From Adenophora triphylla var. japonica (taxonomy: Eukaryota; Streptophyta; Magnoliopsida; Asterales; Campanulaceae), in the NCBI GenBank assembly GCA_022495995.1, contig JAFEMH010007428.1:1-64000 (forward strand): DNA of 64,000 nt, in the 5' to 3' direction. Within the stretch, counting starts at the first letter, position 1. Every line of letters starts with the position of its first letter. Shown piece after piece: positions 33,468 through 46,600 of this stretch. The position numbers were made by a program, and so were the translations under genes. The notes beneath the pieces were generated by a model. That model ran no database searches. It saw nothing but the letters and a program-made list of their open reading frames with translations, and was not told the origin of the DNA.

Positions 33468-36400
33468 ATCTCCCACATGAATGACAATTAATGCATGTAT
33501 GCAATTTCGTCCAAAAGTTCCGGCGAACCATTATTACATCGGGATAGATAGCTTGTGGCTTTGAATCTTCCCTAGTAAAATATTATCGGATATACTAGCC
33601 ATTTGGTAGCGAGTCGCTTTGAACCAGTGACTGTATAATGTATACCAAGACAACAATACTCACATAATAATAGCTCTAACAGTTATTGTTCTCACGTTTT
33701 GTCCATTTCGACCCTAGACCGTATCTCATTTCATAAGTGTTCACATTAGAAGCGGTCAAGTTACTTCTCACTTATATAGGTGATTCATACTATAAGGAGT
33801 ATCCTGCACTACTCCACCCATAGGTATAGGAATCATTAAAAGTTTTCTCAACTTATCCTCACCATTGCTGCAGGTGCTTATACTTGGATGTTCTGGGAAT
33901 GAGTATTCAACATCTCCAGGTCATTCAACCGAGTTGTTGTTTCCAAGTGATTCTACTAGAACTTATAGGTTGGTTGTCTCATTGAACCAAGGGCATGAGA
34001 TCTCCAATTCTCAATGTTGAGTGTCCACTATGAGTTCTTTTTATTGTGGGTTTTAAGCCCATTCCCCTTAACCAACAATTTGATCTCCTATTCATACCCT
34101 TTGGCATACAGATCCGATTTTTGACTTCACATGGCCATTTGTGACAGTCTCATTTGAGATCAATTGTCTTATGGTAATATGTCAATGACCATTGTGTCTT
34201 GACTTACCACGATGTTCTACACCTTTTCCTATTTCTCATTGTCGTCAAAATGCCTTAGGTCATGTAGACACAGACTTATTCCACAAAGGAATATCTTCCA
34301 AGACCATTCAACTTTTATCTTTATCTAATGCTATTGACTCAGATTCCTTATTGAATCGAGTTGTTCAAGTTGTCTTGGAAGTTTGACACCGCTGCTCCAT
34401 TTATTGTGAACACATTTTTCACCTTGGAGTTTATTTGTGTCTGTTATCCAATCAGTATATCATTTTCATACTATTGAATATCTTATTTATTGTAATCTGT
34501 AATCACAAGAATATCTTTAAGTACTCCAAGTACTTTGACTATCCTTAGTGATTTATTACAATTTTTAATTAGACTTTTAGTCTCTCTAGAATGGTCAATC
34601 TTTTCGAGTGATCAAATTCTTCTATCGGTCAGTTTCTTCGAGTGGTTATTATCTCTGTACCGATCCGACTTCCCAAGTATTCAGTATCTCTAAGTGATTT
34701 GACCTCCTTAGAGTCTACCTTTCAGGAATCTACCTTATAGAGATTACCTCTCAAGATTCTTCTTGAACTTTCGAAGTACTTTTTCAAGATAATGGGATTG
34801 TGATAGGACTATTCCTTCTGATGTTCTAGAAATCTTTATTTCTAATATGACATCGGCTAATCCCATATCTTTCATGGCAAAGTTCTTCTTTAACATGTCT
34901 TTGATATTCATGATCAATTCATGACTACCATTATTAGCATGTTGTCTACATAAAGACAAACAATAACGAATGATTCAGATGTTCCTATTAATGTAGACAC
35001 ATTTGTCACATTCGATAACATAGTTCCCACTTTAGGACGGTTGTTTTTCACATCCATTTGGTGTATCTCAAGGTTATGCACTGTTGCAATAGCTATGAGA
35101 GATCTTATAGATGTGATCCTTGAGCGTTTTAGAATCTATCTCTTCAGATTCTATGCCTGTAGAGACTACCTTTCAAGATTCTTTTATCAAGAAAAGTCCG
35201 TCTCAATAGAGTTTATTTCATAAGATTAATTTTTCTTATAGAATTGTATCCTTTGAAATTTTCACTCTTTAGACTAGACCTCTTGAAAATTCTTCCTATT
35301 GATTTCAAGAGTCTAACATTTAAAGGTTTCATCCTTGACACATCTAGTTTTTTGCAACCCAATGGTTCGCATAAGGAAGATCAACCATCTTCCTAATAGA
35401 GTAGGATGAACTATTAACTGTTAACAGTAATAGTAGTAACTTTTGTTTTTCAACTGTATCTTGGTTCTTCTTCTTATTAAGAAAACCACTTACAGTTTTC
35501 TATAAATTTTCTTATTAAAATTTATGCATTTCCTATCATTTCAAGGAAGTATATTTTTAAAGAATATAACGTGTCTTGCTTAAGTATTACTACTTTAGCC
35601 GAATACCCCCACATTTTAGGTATTTATAAAACAGCTTACGAATACTTCAAATTCGTTAGGAGTTTTTATCAAATTCATCATTTAAATATTTTCTTTCTAA
35701 GGACCCATTTGTAACCCAATGGTTAGCATTATGGAGGAAGATCTATTAATTTTCCAAATATATGATGAGACATCCTTTCAACTGTTAACAGTTTTAACAG
35801 TTTCCGCTAATACTAAAAGTTCACTTATATATAGAATTTATGTATTTAGCTTGTACCCCCACATTTGAAGTGTACCCCCATATTTCAAATATTTTATGAA
35901 TATCTTAATTCATATTTAATATTTTCCTTTATGTGGGGTCATTCAATTGTAATAACTAGCATATGCTCCATGTTATCTACAATGTCTTAAGTCACTTGCG
36001 TGATTAAGATTTTCCTTTTATTTTGTCAAGGTACTTCATTTCCTTGAGATGAACTGATGACATAGTCATAACTATGTTCAAGTGAGATTGTTTTAACCCT
36101 TTCCCTTTTAAGGAAACTTGGTTTCGAAGAATATAGCAACTTCACTTCAATAATTGTTCCCTTTGTCATATCGGGAATTTTAAATTTGTTCTTCACAAAT
36201 CTATATGCATTACTAATTGTTTGCATATCCAATGGAAACGTAATCCATGGTTTTGGGTCTTATCTTAACCTCTTTAGGTTTAGATATTTCTACCTATACT
36301 AGGTATCCCCACATTTTGTCAAGTAAGACGGAACTTATCAATAAGGAGTTCAACCTCTCCTTACAAGTTCTATTCTTCCTTTGGGTGTGTAAGTAGCATT

Positions 36401-36825
36401 CGTTTGATAAATAAGTGTTAGCGTCCCAATAATTATTTTTCAAACAATACTACATACTCTCCACAATTAAGATGAATCACTAACTCATTCTTTATTACTT
36501 AAACCTCTTAAGGTTTCATCTTTACTATTTCAAAAGATGTACTTTGCATTATCGAGTGCAAATATCAATAGAAGTAATGAAGAACTGATTTCCACAGAAG
36601 AAATCACATTTGGTTTGCGAATCAAACTTCATCTTAGGTAGTAATTTTAAATTCACTAGTCGACGGAATGAATTTAAATTTACAAGACCTAAATGAACAA
36701 GTCATAACACAAGCCAAGTCGGAAATAAAAACTGATATTTTATTCTTCGCTCTTAGGCGAATTACATTCAGATCAAGGTACCCTTTTCTAATATAATACA
36801 ATGACCACATTTGGTCAATTCAATC
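33468..36825 (-). other. Internal region of unit 1 downstream of gag, with decayed RT
   Basis: AT-rich and mostly non-coding. Starts with the polypurine tract (33468-33480). Fragments of copia reverse transcriptase survive on the minus strand between about 35130 and 34744 (see that entry). Elsewhere many short duplications with GGATC-like or AGATTC words and no usable frame. A 68-codon minus-strand frame at 36026-36232 is conserved in unit 2 but I do not recognise it. Confidence 0.7.
34744..35140 (-). pseudogene. Copia reverse transcriptase remnant, unit 1
   Basis: Reading on the minus strand: an IRSLIAIATVHNLEI-like piece near 35080-35130, a shifted QMDVK, then VIVCLYVDNML at about 34945-34980, then KDMLKKNFAMKDMGLADVIL and TSEGIVLSQSHYLEKVLRKF. 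The catalytic YVDD is YVDN here, and the sequence between QMDVK and YVDN is shortened. RT activity is excluded. Confidence 0.85.
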
Positions 36826-37569
36826 TTATGCCCCTAGGCTAAGTTGATCAAAGTCCAATGGAACATATCGATCTTCAGTCACATTGGCTTGAAGAGGGTT
36901 TCCATCTTGGTTGTTGATTCTAGGATGTCGACATTCCCTAGCCATATGCCCGGGTTTGCCACAATTAAAACAACTACCTTTGAACTTCTTGGCGGTTGTA
37001 GTTCCCCTTTTTACTTTCCCGGTGTTCTTCCTCTTGTTTCCGGTACTTGTTTTCGCCAAGTTTACTTGCCGTCTTTTTGTCACTATACACATAGAATAGT
37101 GCATCTCGAGAAATTCCCAAAGTTCTCTTGCGGTCTTTATGCCACAACACACATAGTATTGTGCATCATCCAAGCCATTAAGAATAAACTTGCGACACAA
37201 GAAATCGCTGTGATTCCATGTATCCAAGTCATTCTTTGCTTGGGGTTCATCCCCTTCGAATATCAATGGTGGATATTCCCAAAGAAATCGCACCAATTTT
37301 AAGGTTGTCAAATAGACCAACAATTTCTGTTGCCACCTCTTAAAGTCCATCCCGGTAAGAATACCTGGTCTTTCCGCATGCACGAACGCATGAGACGGAG
37401 GAGGAGCATTATGAGGTGCGACACTTGAGGTTGTACCTGAGCCAGGGGAAGGAAGTTTCTCACCTTGAACCGAGTGAGAAGAAGGAGGTGCAATATTCTT
37501 GAGCGTTGCATCGCCTTGAGGAGGAGGAGTAAGCCCGGATGATTCGGAGGTGTCTTTCTCACTTGCCAT
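36826..37569 (-). CDS. gag: Copia-type Gag, unit 1 (247 aa, open)
   Basis: Minus-strand frame from ATG at 37569 to the stop at 36826, 41 bases inside LTR B. Low-complexity Pro/Ser N-terminus (1-70), a copia gag domain (about 75-155; GMDFKRWQQKLLVYL, DLDTWNHSDFLCRKFILNGL, TARELWEFLEMHY), a basic linker, then zinc knuckle CFNCGKPGHMARECRH (about residues 198-213). Copia gag normally has a further 100 or so residues between the ELWEFLE block and the basic linker; they are missing, so the protein is an internally deleted Gag. The frame is intact in both units, in contrast to pol. Confidence 0.85.
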   Translation of the reverse strand: MASEKDTSESSGLTPPPQGDATLKNIAPPSSHSVQGEKLPSPGSGTTSSVAPHNAPPPSHAFVHAERPGILTGMDFKRWQQKLLVYLTTLKLVRFLWEYPPLIFEGDEPQAKNDLDTWNHSDFLCRKFILNGLDDAQYYVCCGIKTARELWEFLEMHYSMCIVTKRRQVNLAKTSTGNKRKNTGKVKRGTTTAKKFKGSCFNCGKPGHMARECRHPRINNQDGNPLQANVTEDRYVPLDFDQLSLGA

Positions 37570-37592
37570 TGTAGAAATGCCTTAAGAAACGT

Positions 37593-37609
37593 CAAATACT
37601 TCTTACGAT
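37593..37609 (-). promoter_or_regulatory. Primer-site position of unit 1, complementary to its own LTR
   Basis: Directly after the 5' LTR in element sense lie AT then CGTAAGAAGTATTTG (37607 to 37593). No TGG-type tRNA complement is present. The 15 bases are perfectly complementary to a segment inside the same LTR (37733-37747), which would let the RNA pair with itself over a loop of 125 bases. This suggests a self-priming mechanism like that known for Tf1-type elements. Confidence 0.5.
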
Positions 37610-38487
37610 TGTTGGACTTTTATGTTAAGGCTTCTCAAGGAAATAACAAAAGAGATGAGAAAGATAACGAAAATATAACGGAAATTGAAAAGCAAACCAC
37701 AAATATTCGAGTCTTGTGTTTAACACAATTTCCGTAAGAAGTATTTGCCCCGCACAGGTGCTTATGGTTGAATGGCAAACTCCTCGTGAGATAAAACGAC
37801 TTCTAGTTATCTATAGGAGCACTCCAAATAAATAACTCTAGCGAACAATTGGCTATTTGGAACTTTGGACTTGAAGGAATTATATGCAACAATATGAAGA
37901 TGATTAGGCAATGTTAATCTATCTCAAAGAGGGTAGGAAATGCTCAATTTACTGTGTGTATCTATTGAAATTCGGAGGGGAAGTATATAAAGAGAGTTAA
38001 GGGATTTGTGTCTTTTCCCACGAAAAGACACAACTTTTCTGTTTGAATTGGTGACTGTTCAGGATCTGCTCGGCCGAGTCAAGGGACTCGCTCGACCGAG
38101 CGCCAAGCTGCACGGCCGAGTCAAGTGACTCGCACAGCCGTGTTAATCACACTGCTCGGCCGAGTCAAGGACTCTGCTTGGCCGTGCAAGATTGTCCAGA
38201 GACTTGGTCAATTTCCTATGCTCTGCTCGGCCGAGTCAAGGACTCTGCTCGGCCGTGCACCTCAAACCACTTCAAGAAACCCTTTAAACAACTCTCGTTA
38301 AGTTACAAACCTTTGTCATTAATTTCTCATTCACCCAGAAATGGTTTTGAGACAAAAAATGAGTTTCATGATCCACACTAAATGTAGAATACATTTTGTA
38401 ACTTGCTTCGTTAACTATTTAACTAATTCCGTTAGGAAGTTAGGTCAACGTTAAGTCAAACTTAACTTTCGTTACCCATTTCCAACA
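37610..38487 (-). repeat. LTR B of the dimer (shared, central)
   Basis: 878 bp. It serves as the 5' LTR of unit 1 and as the 3' LTR of unit 2. On its right is the same polypurine tract (38488-38500). Not flanked by its own TSD on either side. Confidence 0.95.
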
Positions 38488-41400
38488 ATCTCCCACATGA
38501 ATGACAATTAATGCATGTATGCAATTTCGTCCAAAAGTTTCGGCGAACCATTATTACATCGGGATAGATAGCTTGTGGCTTTGAATCTTCCCTAGTGAAA
38601 TATTATCGGATATACTAGCCATTTGGTAGCGAGTCGCTTTGAACCAGTGACTGTATAATGTATACCAAGACAACAATACTCACATAATAATAGCTCTAAC
38701 AGTTATTGTTCTCACGTTTTGTCCATTTCGACCCTGGATCGTATCTCATTTCATAAGTGTTCACATTAGAAGCGGCCAAGTTACTTCTCACTTATATAGG
38801 TGATTCATACTATAAGGAGTATCCTGCACTACTCCACCCGTAGGTATAGGAATCATTAAAAGTTTTCTCAACTTATCCTCACCACTGCTGCAGGTGCTTA
38901 TACTTGGATGTTCTGGGAATGAGTATTCAACATCTCCAGGTCATTCAACCGAGTTGTTGTTTCCAAGTGATTCTACTAGAACTTATAGCTTGGTTGTCTC
39001 ATTGAACCAAGGGCATGGGATCTCCAATTCTCAAGGTTGAGTGTCCACTATGAGTTCTTTTTATTGTGGGTTTTAAGCCCATTTCCCTTAACCGACAATT
39101 TGATCTCCTATTCATACCCTTTGGCATACGGATCCGGTTTTTAACTTCACATGGCCAGTTGTGACAGTCTCATTTGAGATCAATTGTCTTATGGTAATAT
39201 GTCAATGACCATTGTGTCTTGACTTACCACGATGTTCTACACCTTTTCCTATTTCTCATTGTCGTCACAATGCCTTAGGTCATGTAGACACAGACTTATT
39301 CCACAAAGGAATATCTTCCAAGACCATTCAACTTTTATCTTTATCTAATGCTATTGACTCAGATTCCTTATTGAATCGAGTTGTTCAAGTTGTCTTGGAA
39401 GTTTGACACCGCTGCTCCATTTATTGTGAACACATTTTTCACCTTAGAGTTTATTTGTGTTTGTTATCCAATCAGTATATCATTTTCATACTATTGAATA
39501 TCTTATTTATTGTAATCTGTAATCACAAGAATATCTTTAAGTACTCCAAGTACTTTGACTATCCTTAGTGATTTATTACAATTTTTAATTAGACTTTTAG
39601 TCTCTCTAGAAGGGTCAATCTTTTCGAGTGATTAAATTCTTCTATTGGTCAGTTTCTTCGAGTGGTTATTATCTCTGTACCGATCCGACTTCCCAAGTAT
39701 TCAATATCTCTAAGTGGTTTGACCTCCTTAGAGTCTACCTTTCAGGAATCTACCTTACAGAGATTATCTCTCAAGATTCTTCTTGAACTTTCGAAGTACT
39801 TTTTCAAGATAATGGGATTGTGATAGGACTATTCCTTCTGATGTTCTAGAAATCTTTATTTCTAATATGACATCGGCTAATCCCATATCTTTCATGTCAA
39901 AGTTCTTCTTTAACATGTCTTTGGTATTCATGATCAATTCATGACTACCATTATTAGCATGTTGTCTACATAAAGACAAACAATAACGAATGATTCAGAT
40001 GTTCCTATTAATGTAGACACATTTGTCACATTCGATAACATAGTTTCCACTTTAGGACGGTTGTTTTTCACATCCATTTGGTGTATCTCAAGGTTATGCA
40101 CTGTTGCAATAGCTATGAGAGATCTTAAAGATGTGATCCTTGAGCATTTTAGAATCTATCTCTTCAGATTCTATGCCTGTAGAGACTACCTTTCAAGATC
40201 CTTTTATCAAAAAAAGTCCGTCTCAATAGAGTTTATTTCATAAGATTAATTTTTCTTATAGAATTGTATCCTTTGAAATTTTCACTCTTTAGACTAGACC
40301 TCTTGAAAATTCTTCCTATTGATTTCAAGAGTCTAACATTTAAAGGTTTCATCCTTGACACATCTAGTTTTTTGCAACCCAATGGTTCGCATAAGGAAGA
40401 TCAACCATCTTCCTAATAGAGTTGGATGAACTATTAACTGTTAACAGTAATAGTAGTAACTTTTGTTTTTCAACTGTATCTTGGTTCTTCTTCTTATTAA
40501 GAAAACCACTTACAGTTTTCTATAAATTTTCTTATTAAAATTTTTGCATTTCCTATCATTTCAAGAAAGTATATTCTTAAAGAATATAACGTGTCTTGCT
40601 TAATTATTACTACTTTAGCCGAATACCCCCACATTTTAGGTATTTATAAAACAGCTTACGAATACTTCAAATTCGTTAGGAGTTTTTATCAAATTCATCA
40701 TTTAAATATTTCCTTTCTAAGGACCCATTTGTAACCCAATGGTTAGCATTATGGAGGAAGATCTATTAATTTTCCAAATATATGATGAGACATCCTTTCA
40801 ACTATTAACAGTTTTAACAGTTTCCGCTAATACTAAAAGTTCACTTATATATAGAATTTATGTATTTAGCTTGTACCCCCACATTTGAAGTGTATCCCCA
40901 TATTTCAAATATTTTATGAATATCTTAATTCATATTTAATATTTTCCTTTATGTGGGGTCATTCAATTGTAATAACTAGCATATGCTCCATGTTATCTAC
41001 AATGTCTTAAGTCACTTGCGTGATTAAGATTTTCCTTTTATTTTGTCAAGGTACTTCATTTCCTTGAGATGAACTGATGACATAGTCATAACTATGTTCA
41101 AGTGAGGTTGTTTTAACCCTTACCCTTTTAAGGAAACTTGGTTTCGAAGAATATAGCAACTTCACTTCAATAATCGTTCCCTTTGTCATATCGGGAATTT
41201 TAAATTTGTTCTTCACAAATCTATATGCATTACTAATTGTTTGCATATCCAATGGAAACGTAATCCATGGTTTTGGGTCTTATCTTAACCTCTTAGGTTT
41301 AGATATTTCTACCTATACTAGGTATCCCCACATTTTGTCAAGTAAGACGGAACTTATCAATAAGGAGTTCAACCTCTCCTTACAAGTTCTATTCTTCCTT

Positions 41401-41818
41401 TGGGTGTGTAAGTAGCATTCGTTTGATAAATAAGTGTTAGCGTCCCAATAATTATTTTTCAAACAATACTACATACTCTCCACAATTAAGATGAATCACT
41501 AACTCATTGTTTATTACTTAAACCTCTTAAGGTTTCATCTTTACTATTTCAAAAGATGTACTTTGCATTATCAAGTGCAAATATCAATAGAAGTAATGAA
41601 GAACTGATTTCCACAGAAGAAATCACATTTGATTTGCGAATCAAACTTCATCTTAGGTAGTAATTTTAAATTTACTAGTCGACGGAATGAATTTAAATTT
41701 ACAAGACCTAAATGAACAAGTCATAACACAAGCCAAGTCGGAAATAAAAACTGATATTTTATTCTTCGCTCTTAGGCGAACTACATTCAGATCAAGGTAC
41801 CCTTTTCTAATATAATAC
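38488..41818 (-). other. Internal region of unit 2, left part
   Basis: Near-identical to 33468-36812 of unit 1, same order of features. Ends at 41818, where the Sirevirus is inserted (TSD AATAC, 41814-41818). Confidence 0.85.
39764..40160 (-). pseudogene. Copia reverse transcriptase remnant, unit 2
   Basis: Same remnant as in unit 1, with the same YVDN change and internal shortening. The decay therefore predates the separation of the two units. Small differences exist (for example FDMKDMG for FAMKDMG). Confidence 0.85.
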
Positions 41819-43251
41819 TGTTAGGTCCCAAATGGTAGAAATCAGGCTAGAGGGGGGGTGAATAGCCTGTTTAAACTTTTTGCTTAAAAACTCTTAGTCT
41901 TTATAAAAGGTTGTAGGAAACTCACTTGCCAACTGTTAGATTTATTTTGCCCAGCGGAGATTACAGTTAGGCTAGGTTTACAACCGGTTAGGTAGAGTTT
42001 CAAAAACAGTAAGTTAAAATCCTTATGCAAACAAGACAAATTAAATTTCCAAGTAAGACAAACAAGATGAGTAGTAGGTTGAGTCAATAGGTTGTGACCA
42101 GTTGAGAAAATGTCAACCAGTTACAACTACACAAAAATAAACACTCACACAAGAGAATGACACATTGTTTGAAGAGGTTCACAGTGTTAAATAACTGCTA
42201 CGTCCTCTACCAAGTTTGGTCAGAACTTGGATTTGTGAAAGTGCACTACTATATTAATGGTTTCTACCTATTACAAGTTGCAAGCCAATGATTGAAGGCT
42301 GCCAAACTAAAGGTGACCACTAACGGATCGTGCTACAATAAAGACCTGGTGTTTTCTAGAGATGTGCTCACAAGTTGAGCTGATTTCTCTAGGGTGTTGT
42401 GTGTGAATCAATCAATGTGTTCCAAATATAGTCTAATGAAGGAACACTACAATATTGATTGAGGTGCACAGTGTATAAGTCCTAACAGAGATGTCTAGTG
42501 AATAAGGGGACTTGAATTGAATGCTTTGAACTATGGAGTTTGCGGGATGGTAGTTCGAGCAACTCACTCTCAAGAATCATAAATGCACCAACCTTCTTCA
42601 ATGCTCCAGGAAGCTATTTATAGTGAACTTTGAAAAGGAGCCGTTGTCTTTGAAGAGGTTGCAATGATGACTTGATCAAGCATGCCTTTGAATTGAAGGA
42701 TCTTTGCATTAAATGCCTGAGATAGGAGAGAGAAGATTTTCCTTGTAGAGTGGTTGGAAGGATGTGAGTACTGGTCATTTTGACAATCTATTTTGAGCTT
42801 CGACGGCGCAGAATGTCACTTCGGCGTCTATTCGGCATGCTTGCTTTACCAACTTTAGCTAAAGGGATTCTTTGGGTAGTTGGGAGCAATAAATGCTTCG
42901 GTTAGGGTGGGTGAGGAAAGCTTGCCGAGAAAGACACAACCGGCAAGGGAACCCGAAGGTTACATCCGCTAGATAAGGCAACCGGTTAGGTTGACACATC
43001 GGTTAGGAACTCAACCGATTAGGTGACCAAACCGAGTAACTCACAAAAACAACATGGGGGCAAATCTTCACACCTTCAAGTCTTCAAGGTCTTGAGAAAA
43101 TTACATGATTTAAAAACACCGCACTAGCATTAAGGGGACCTATCATACATAGAAAGATTCTATTGGGTCTAATTAAAATTAGGGGTCCACATTATTGCTT
43201 GATGTGATTGGGTTTAATCAATTCTAAACCTAAGCATATATTTGACTAACA
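41819..43251 (-). repeat. 3' LTR of the Sirevirus (left)
   Basis: TGTTAGGTCCC...GACTAACA on the plus strand. Contains AACCGGTTAGG motifs at about 41980 and 42973. About a dozen differences from the other LTR lie between 42545 and 43120 and most involve CTG or CAG triplets. Confidence 0.95.
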
Positions 43252-43264
43252 ATCTCCTCCTAAT
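43252..43264 (-). promoter_or_regulatory. Polypurine tract of the Sirevirus
   Basis: Minus strand TTAGGAGGAGATT immediately before the 3' LTR. 43265-43608 between it and the env-like stop codon is AT-rich untranslated sequence with no gene. Confidence 0.85.
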
Positions 43265-43608
43265 TGCTTAAGTCCAATCACCCTAGGTTAGCATCATCTT
43301 TGACTTAGTAAAAGAATGACTAAAGATTTATCTTTTAGATATGTCATTCCCTAAGTCAAGTAACATTGTAGATGTAACCTGAGAAAGCTTACAGATAAAA
43401 TGAAAGCTTAAAATTAAGACAAATTAAAGTAAAATATTTTTGAATGAGAATACCTGCAAAATGAGATGGTTAGAACAGTTTGATCATTCAAAAATAATTA
43501 AAAGGAAATAAGGAAAGACAAGTCGTTCAAAACAACAGAGTTTGAGGTCAAGGAAATCTCATTGATTAGTCTTCAACCGGTTAAGCAAAAGATGGAAAGA
43601 CAAGTTCC

Positions 43609-46600
43609 TCATCGGTTACATTCTAGGCGAGGCGGCGGGATCATCGGTTGGAGGCAAGTCCTTGGGGTCCGAAGGAGGGGTAGCCGATGGGTGGCCGGTT
43701 GAGTGCGAGATTTCTTGGCTGACTTCTTGGCTTCCTTATCATCTCTCTTCCTTTTCTTCCTAGCAGACTTCTCAGCATCACGGTCCGCTAACATCTTCTT
43801 GAGAACTTCATTTTCAGTTTTAAGCTTGATCCTCTCAGTATTGGTTTTTCTAAACAAAGAGGCTTGATCGGCTAGCTTCTGGTTCAACTTCTTGATTTCA
43901 TCGGTTGCAAGCTTCAAATCGGTTTGGGCATCCTTGGCAGTGTTCATCAATTCTTTGTTCAACTGAGACAAGGCACCTAGCTGAGTGGAGAGATCAGTGA
44001 TCTTGGCATCCTTATCAAACAAATCGGCCACATAGTTAGCTAGATCCTTTGCATAACCATGTTCCATTCTGTCTAACCTCTTCTCTTCCTCCTCCTGATT
44101 GGACTTAACCATACTCGCAACCAGGGCATCATAAAGTTCACAAAGATCACGAACAACAACAGGTCGGTTGAGTTCTTCCTCAGGAACTGGTTGTGGATCA
44201 TCAGGTGAAGGATCAGTGTCAGAAGAGGAATCATCGGTAGAGGAACTGACTGATATAGCTTGAGGATCAGTTGGAGGAGCAGTAACAGTTAAGGCTAGAA
44301 CAGGTTGGGGAGTGTATATTTGGATGGCAAGGGAAGGGTTTGGTGGAGAAAGGTGAACGGTAGGAGGCTTCTCGGTTAGATGAGCAGTAAGGGGAATAGA
44401 GCGACCGGTAAGATATTGAGTTGGAGAACCTGTAGAGGCATCAGTTGAAGAATCGGTTGGAGAGCTGACATGAACTGGACCGATCCTAGAGACTTGACCG
44501 GTTGGAGAAAATGTGATCTCCTCATCAATTGAGATAGAAGAGGCAACAGAGGGACTGAACACAAGAAAGTCATTGGGGTCAGAAGAGATAAGGGAGTCGG
44601 ACTCAAGGCTAAGAGTAATGGCATTCTGAATATCATGGGCTTCATCAAATGCAGAGGCAATAAGATCTGCAGCAGTAGGGGCCAATGATAAAGCATGTTG
44701 CCTTGATCGAATCAAAGGAATAACCCTGAGAGCTAGGAGTAGAAGGGATGCTTGCCGAATGTTGCTCCATGGTCGAGGATTGCCATTTCTCATAATAGAA
44801 AGCTGAGGCACATTTGGCATTAACCCAACTCTGTGAGTAACTTCGTAGCACCATCTCAAAATTCGCAGCTCCAAAACCTGAGAAATACGGTTGTTGACCG
44901 AAAGATAACGCATGAAGATATTGGCAGAGGAAAAAGTGCATTCAATCGGTCCAGTAGCAGGTTGAGCCACACCCCCTTGAATTCTAATATGACGAAGCCT
45001 TTGAGATTTGGAAGGAGAGAAAATCGGTTTTTGCTTGGAAGGAAAGTTGGTGACCAACTGTTGATCGGTTTTGGAGGGCTTGACCGATTGACCCTTGGGC
45101 GGAGGAAACCGAAGGCAAAGTTTGAGCACAACCGGTTTTTGGGCTTTGAGACTGGTTTCCCCAGGGCCAACAGTTCTAGAGAGGTAGAAGGGAATACCAA
45201 CATCCTTCTCTTTCAGTTTCTTGAGCTCTTGGGAAAAAGGAGGGGGATCAGAAACAATTTTGTACTCGGCACGGCTTGAGATTTTCTCATGAAGACCAAA
45301 GAGGGGAATACCATGAGAGGTTCGAGGAATTGAAGATTTGGAAGTGTAATAGTTTCGGGGAGAAAAGATATCTTTTTGATAAAGGCAAGGGTCAGCATAA
45401 ACTGGAGGAACAACAGGATCTAGAATGTTAAAATCATCATCATCATCAGATATATCTTCTACTTCAAAGAAATCAGATTCTTCAACAGGAGCAGAAGAAG
45501 TGGGAGGCAAGGACTGAGTCTCCTCCTCAACCCTTGGAGGACTAGAAAGTAAGGATTGGATTTCTCTCACCTGACTGTCAAGAATGGAAGCTTGAAGAGC
45601 TTGAGCAGTGGTTAGATCATCGGCTCGGTCTTGTAATCTCTTTTCCTCCACATCAAAAAGGCTAGCAGCTATAGCTTGCTGCAAAAGGATATCATCGGCA
45701 TCAATCGGTTGAGAGGCAATAACCTGTTTAGTAGATACAATGGCTGGAGGGATTGAAACCGGTGGAGATATCATCGGTTGAGTAGAAACCGGCCAAGTAG
45801 TGCCTCCTCCCAATGGAGTAACCGGTGAGGTTTTGGTAATACCTCCTCCCAGGCTTCTAACCGTTGCCATCGGTTGAGGAGTGGTGAAGGCTTGATCTGA
45901 GCTTATCATTCGGTCAGGCCTATCATCTCCATTTGAACTAGAGTCTGAACTAGAACTAGACTCAGCAACTTCTTCAGATTTATCCTTTTCTTCCTCCTCA
46001 TCTTCAAACATGGCATCAATCTCAGCATCTGTAACCGTAGGCCATTTGGTAGAGGTGGACTGAACTGCAGAGAAGAAATTGGCTAAGGAAATATTTCCAG
46101 CTGCCTTGAGTTCATTGTCCATATCCAGTAAATTATCCAAAAAATCCATCACGTTCCTGATAAGTTGATTCTTCCTTGGGCCAAGGCAAACCGGTTCAGA
46201 GTCAAAGTTTGGGAGAGAGTCAAACTCCATTTCATATCTCCCAGACTGGTAAAAATCTGTCTCAATCAAGGTATCTTCAGCTCCATAGAGAATAGCAAAA
46301 TCAGCCCATACAGCTTGGACCATCATGTCCTGCCTCATTCTATCTTGAGCTAGGAAGACAGCATTCCATTTGAGGGGAAGCTGATCAAAAAATTTGTTGT
46401 ATTGCTTGATGAGACTGCGCCTAGAAGCGGAAAGATCAAAATCTCTGAGACGGCAAGGTCTGCTGAAGTATACACCATTCTCAATATGTCGGTTTCCAAA
46501 GTCAATATAGTCTTGAATGTTGCCAGCCGGGACGAAAGACTTGTTGATTTCATGGAATTGAAGCAACTTTCGAATAAACGGCGGCAAATGATCAATTGGA

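Noticed and set aside
36844..37302. 152-codon plus-strand frame, repeated at 56595-57053
   Set aside because: Antisense of the two gag genes. Conserved only because gag is duplicated.
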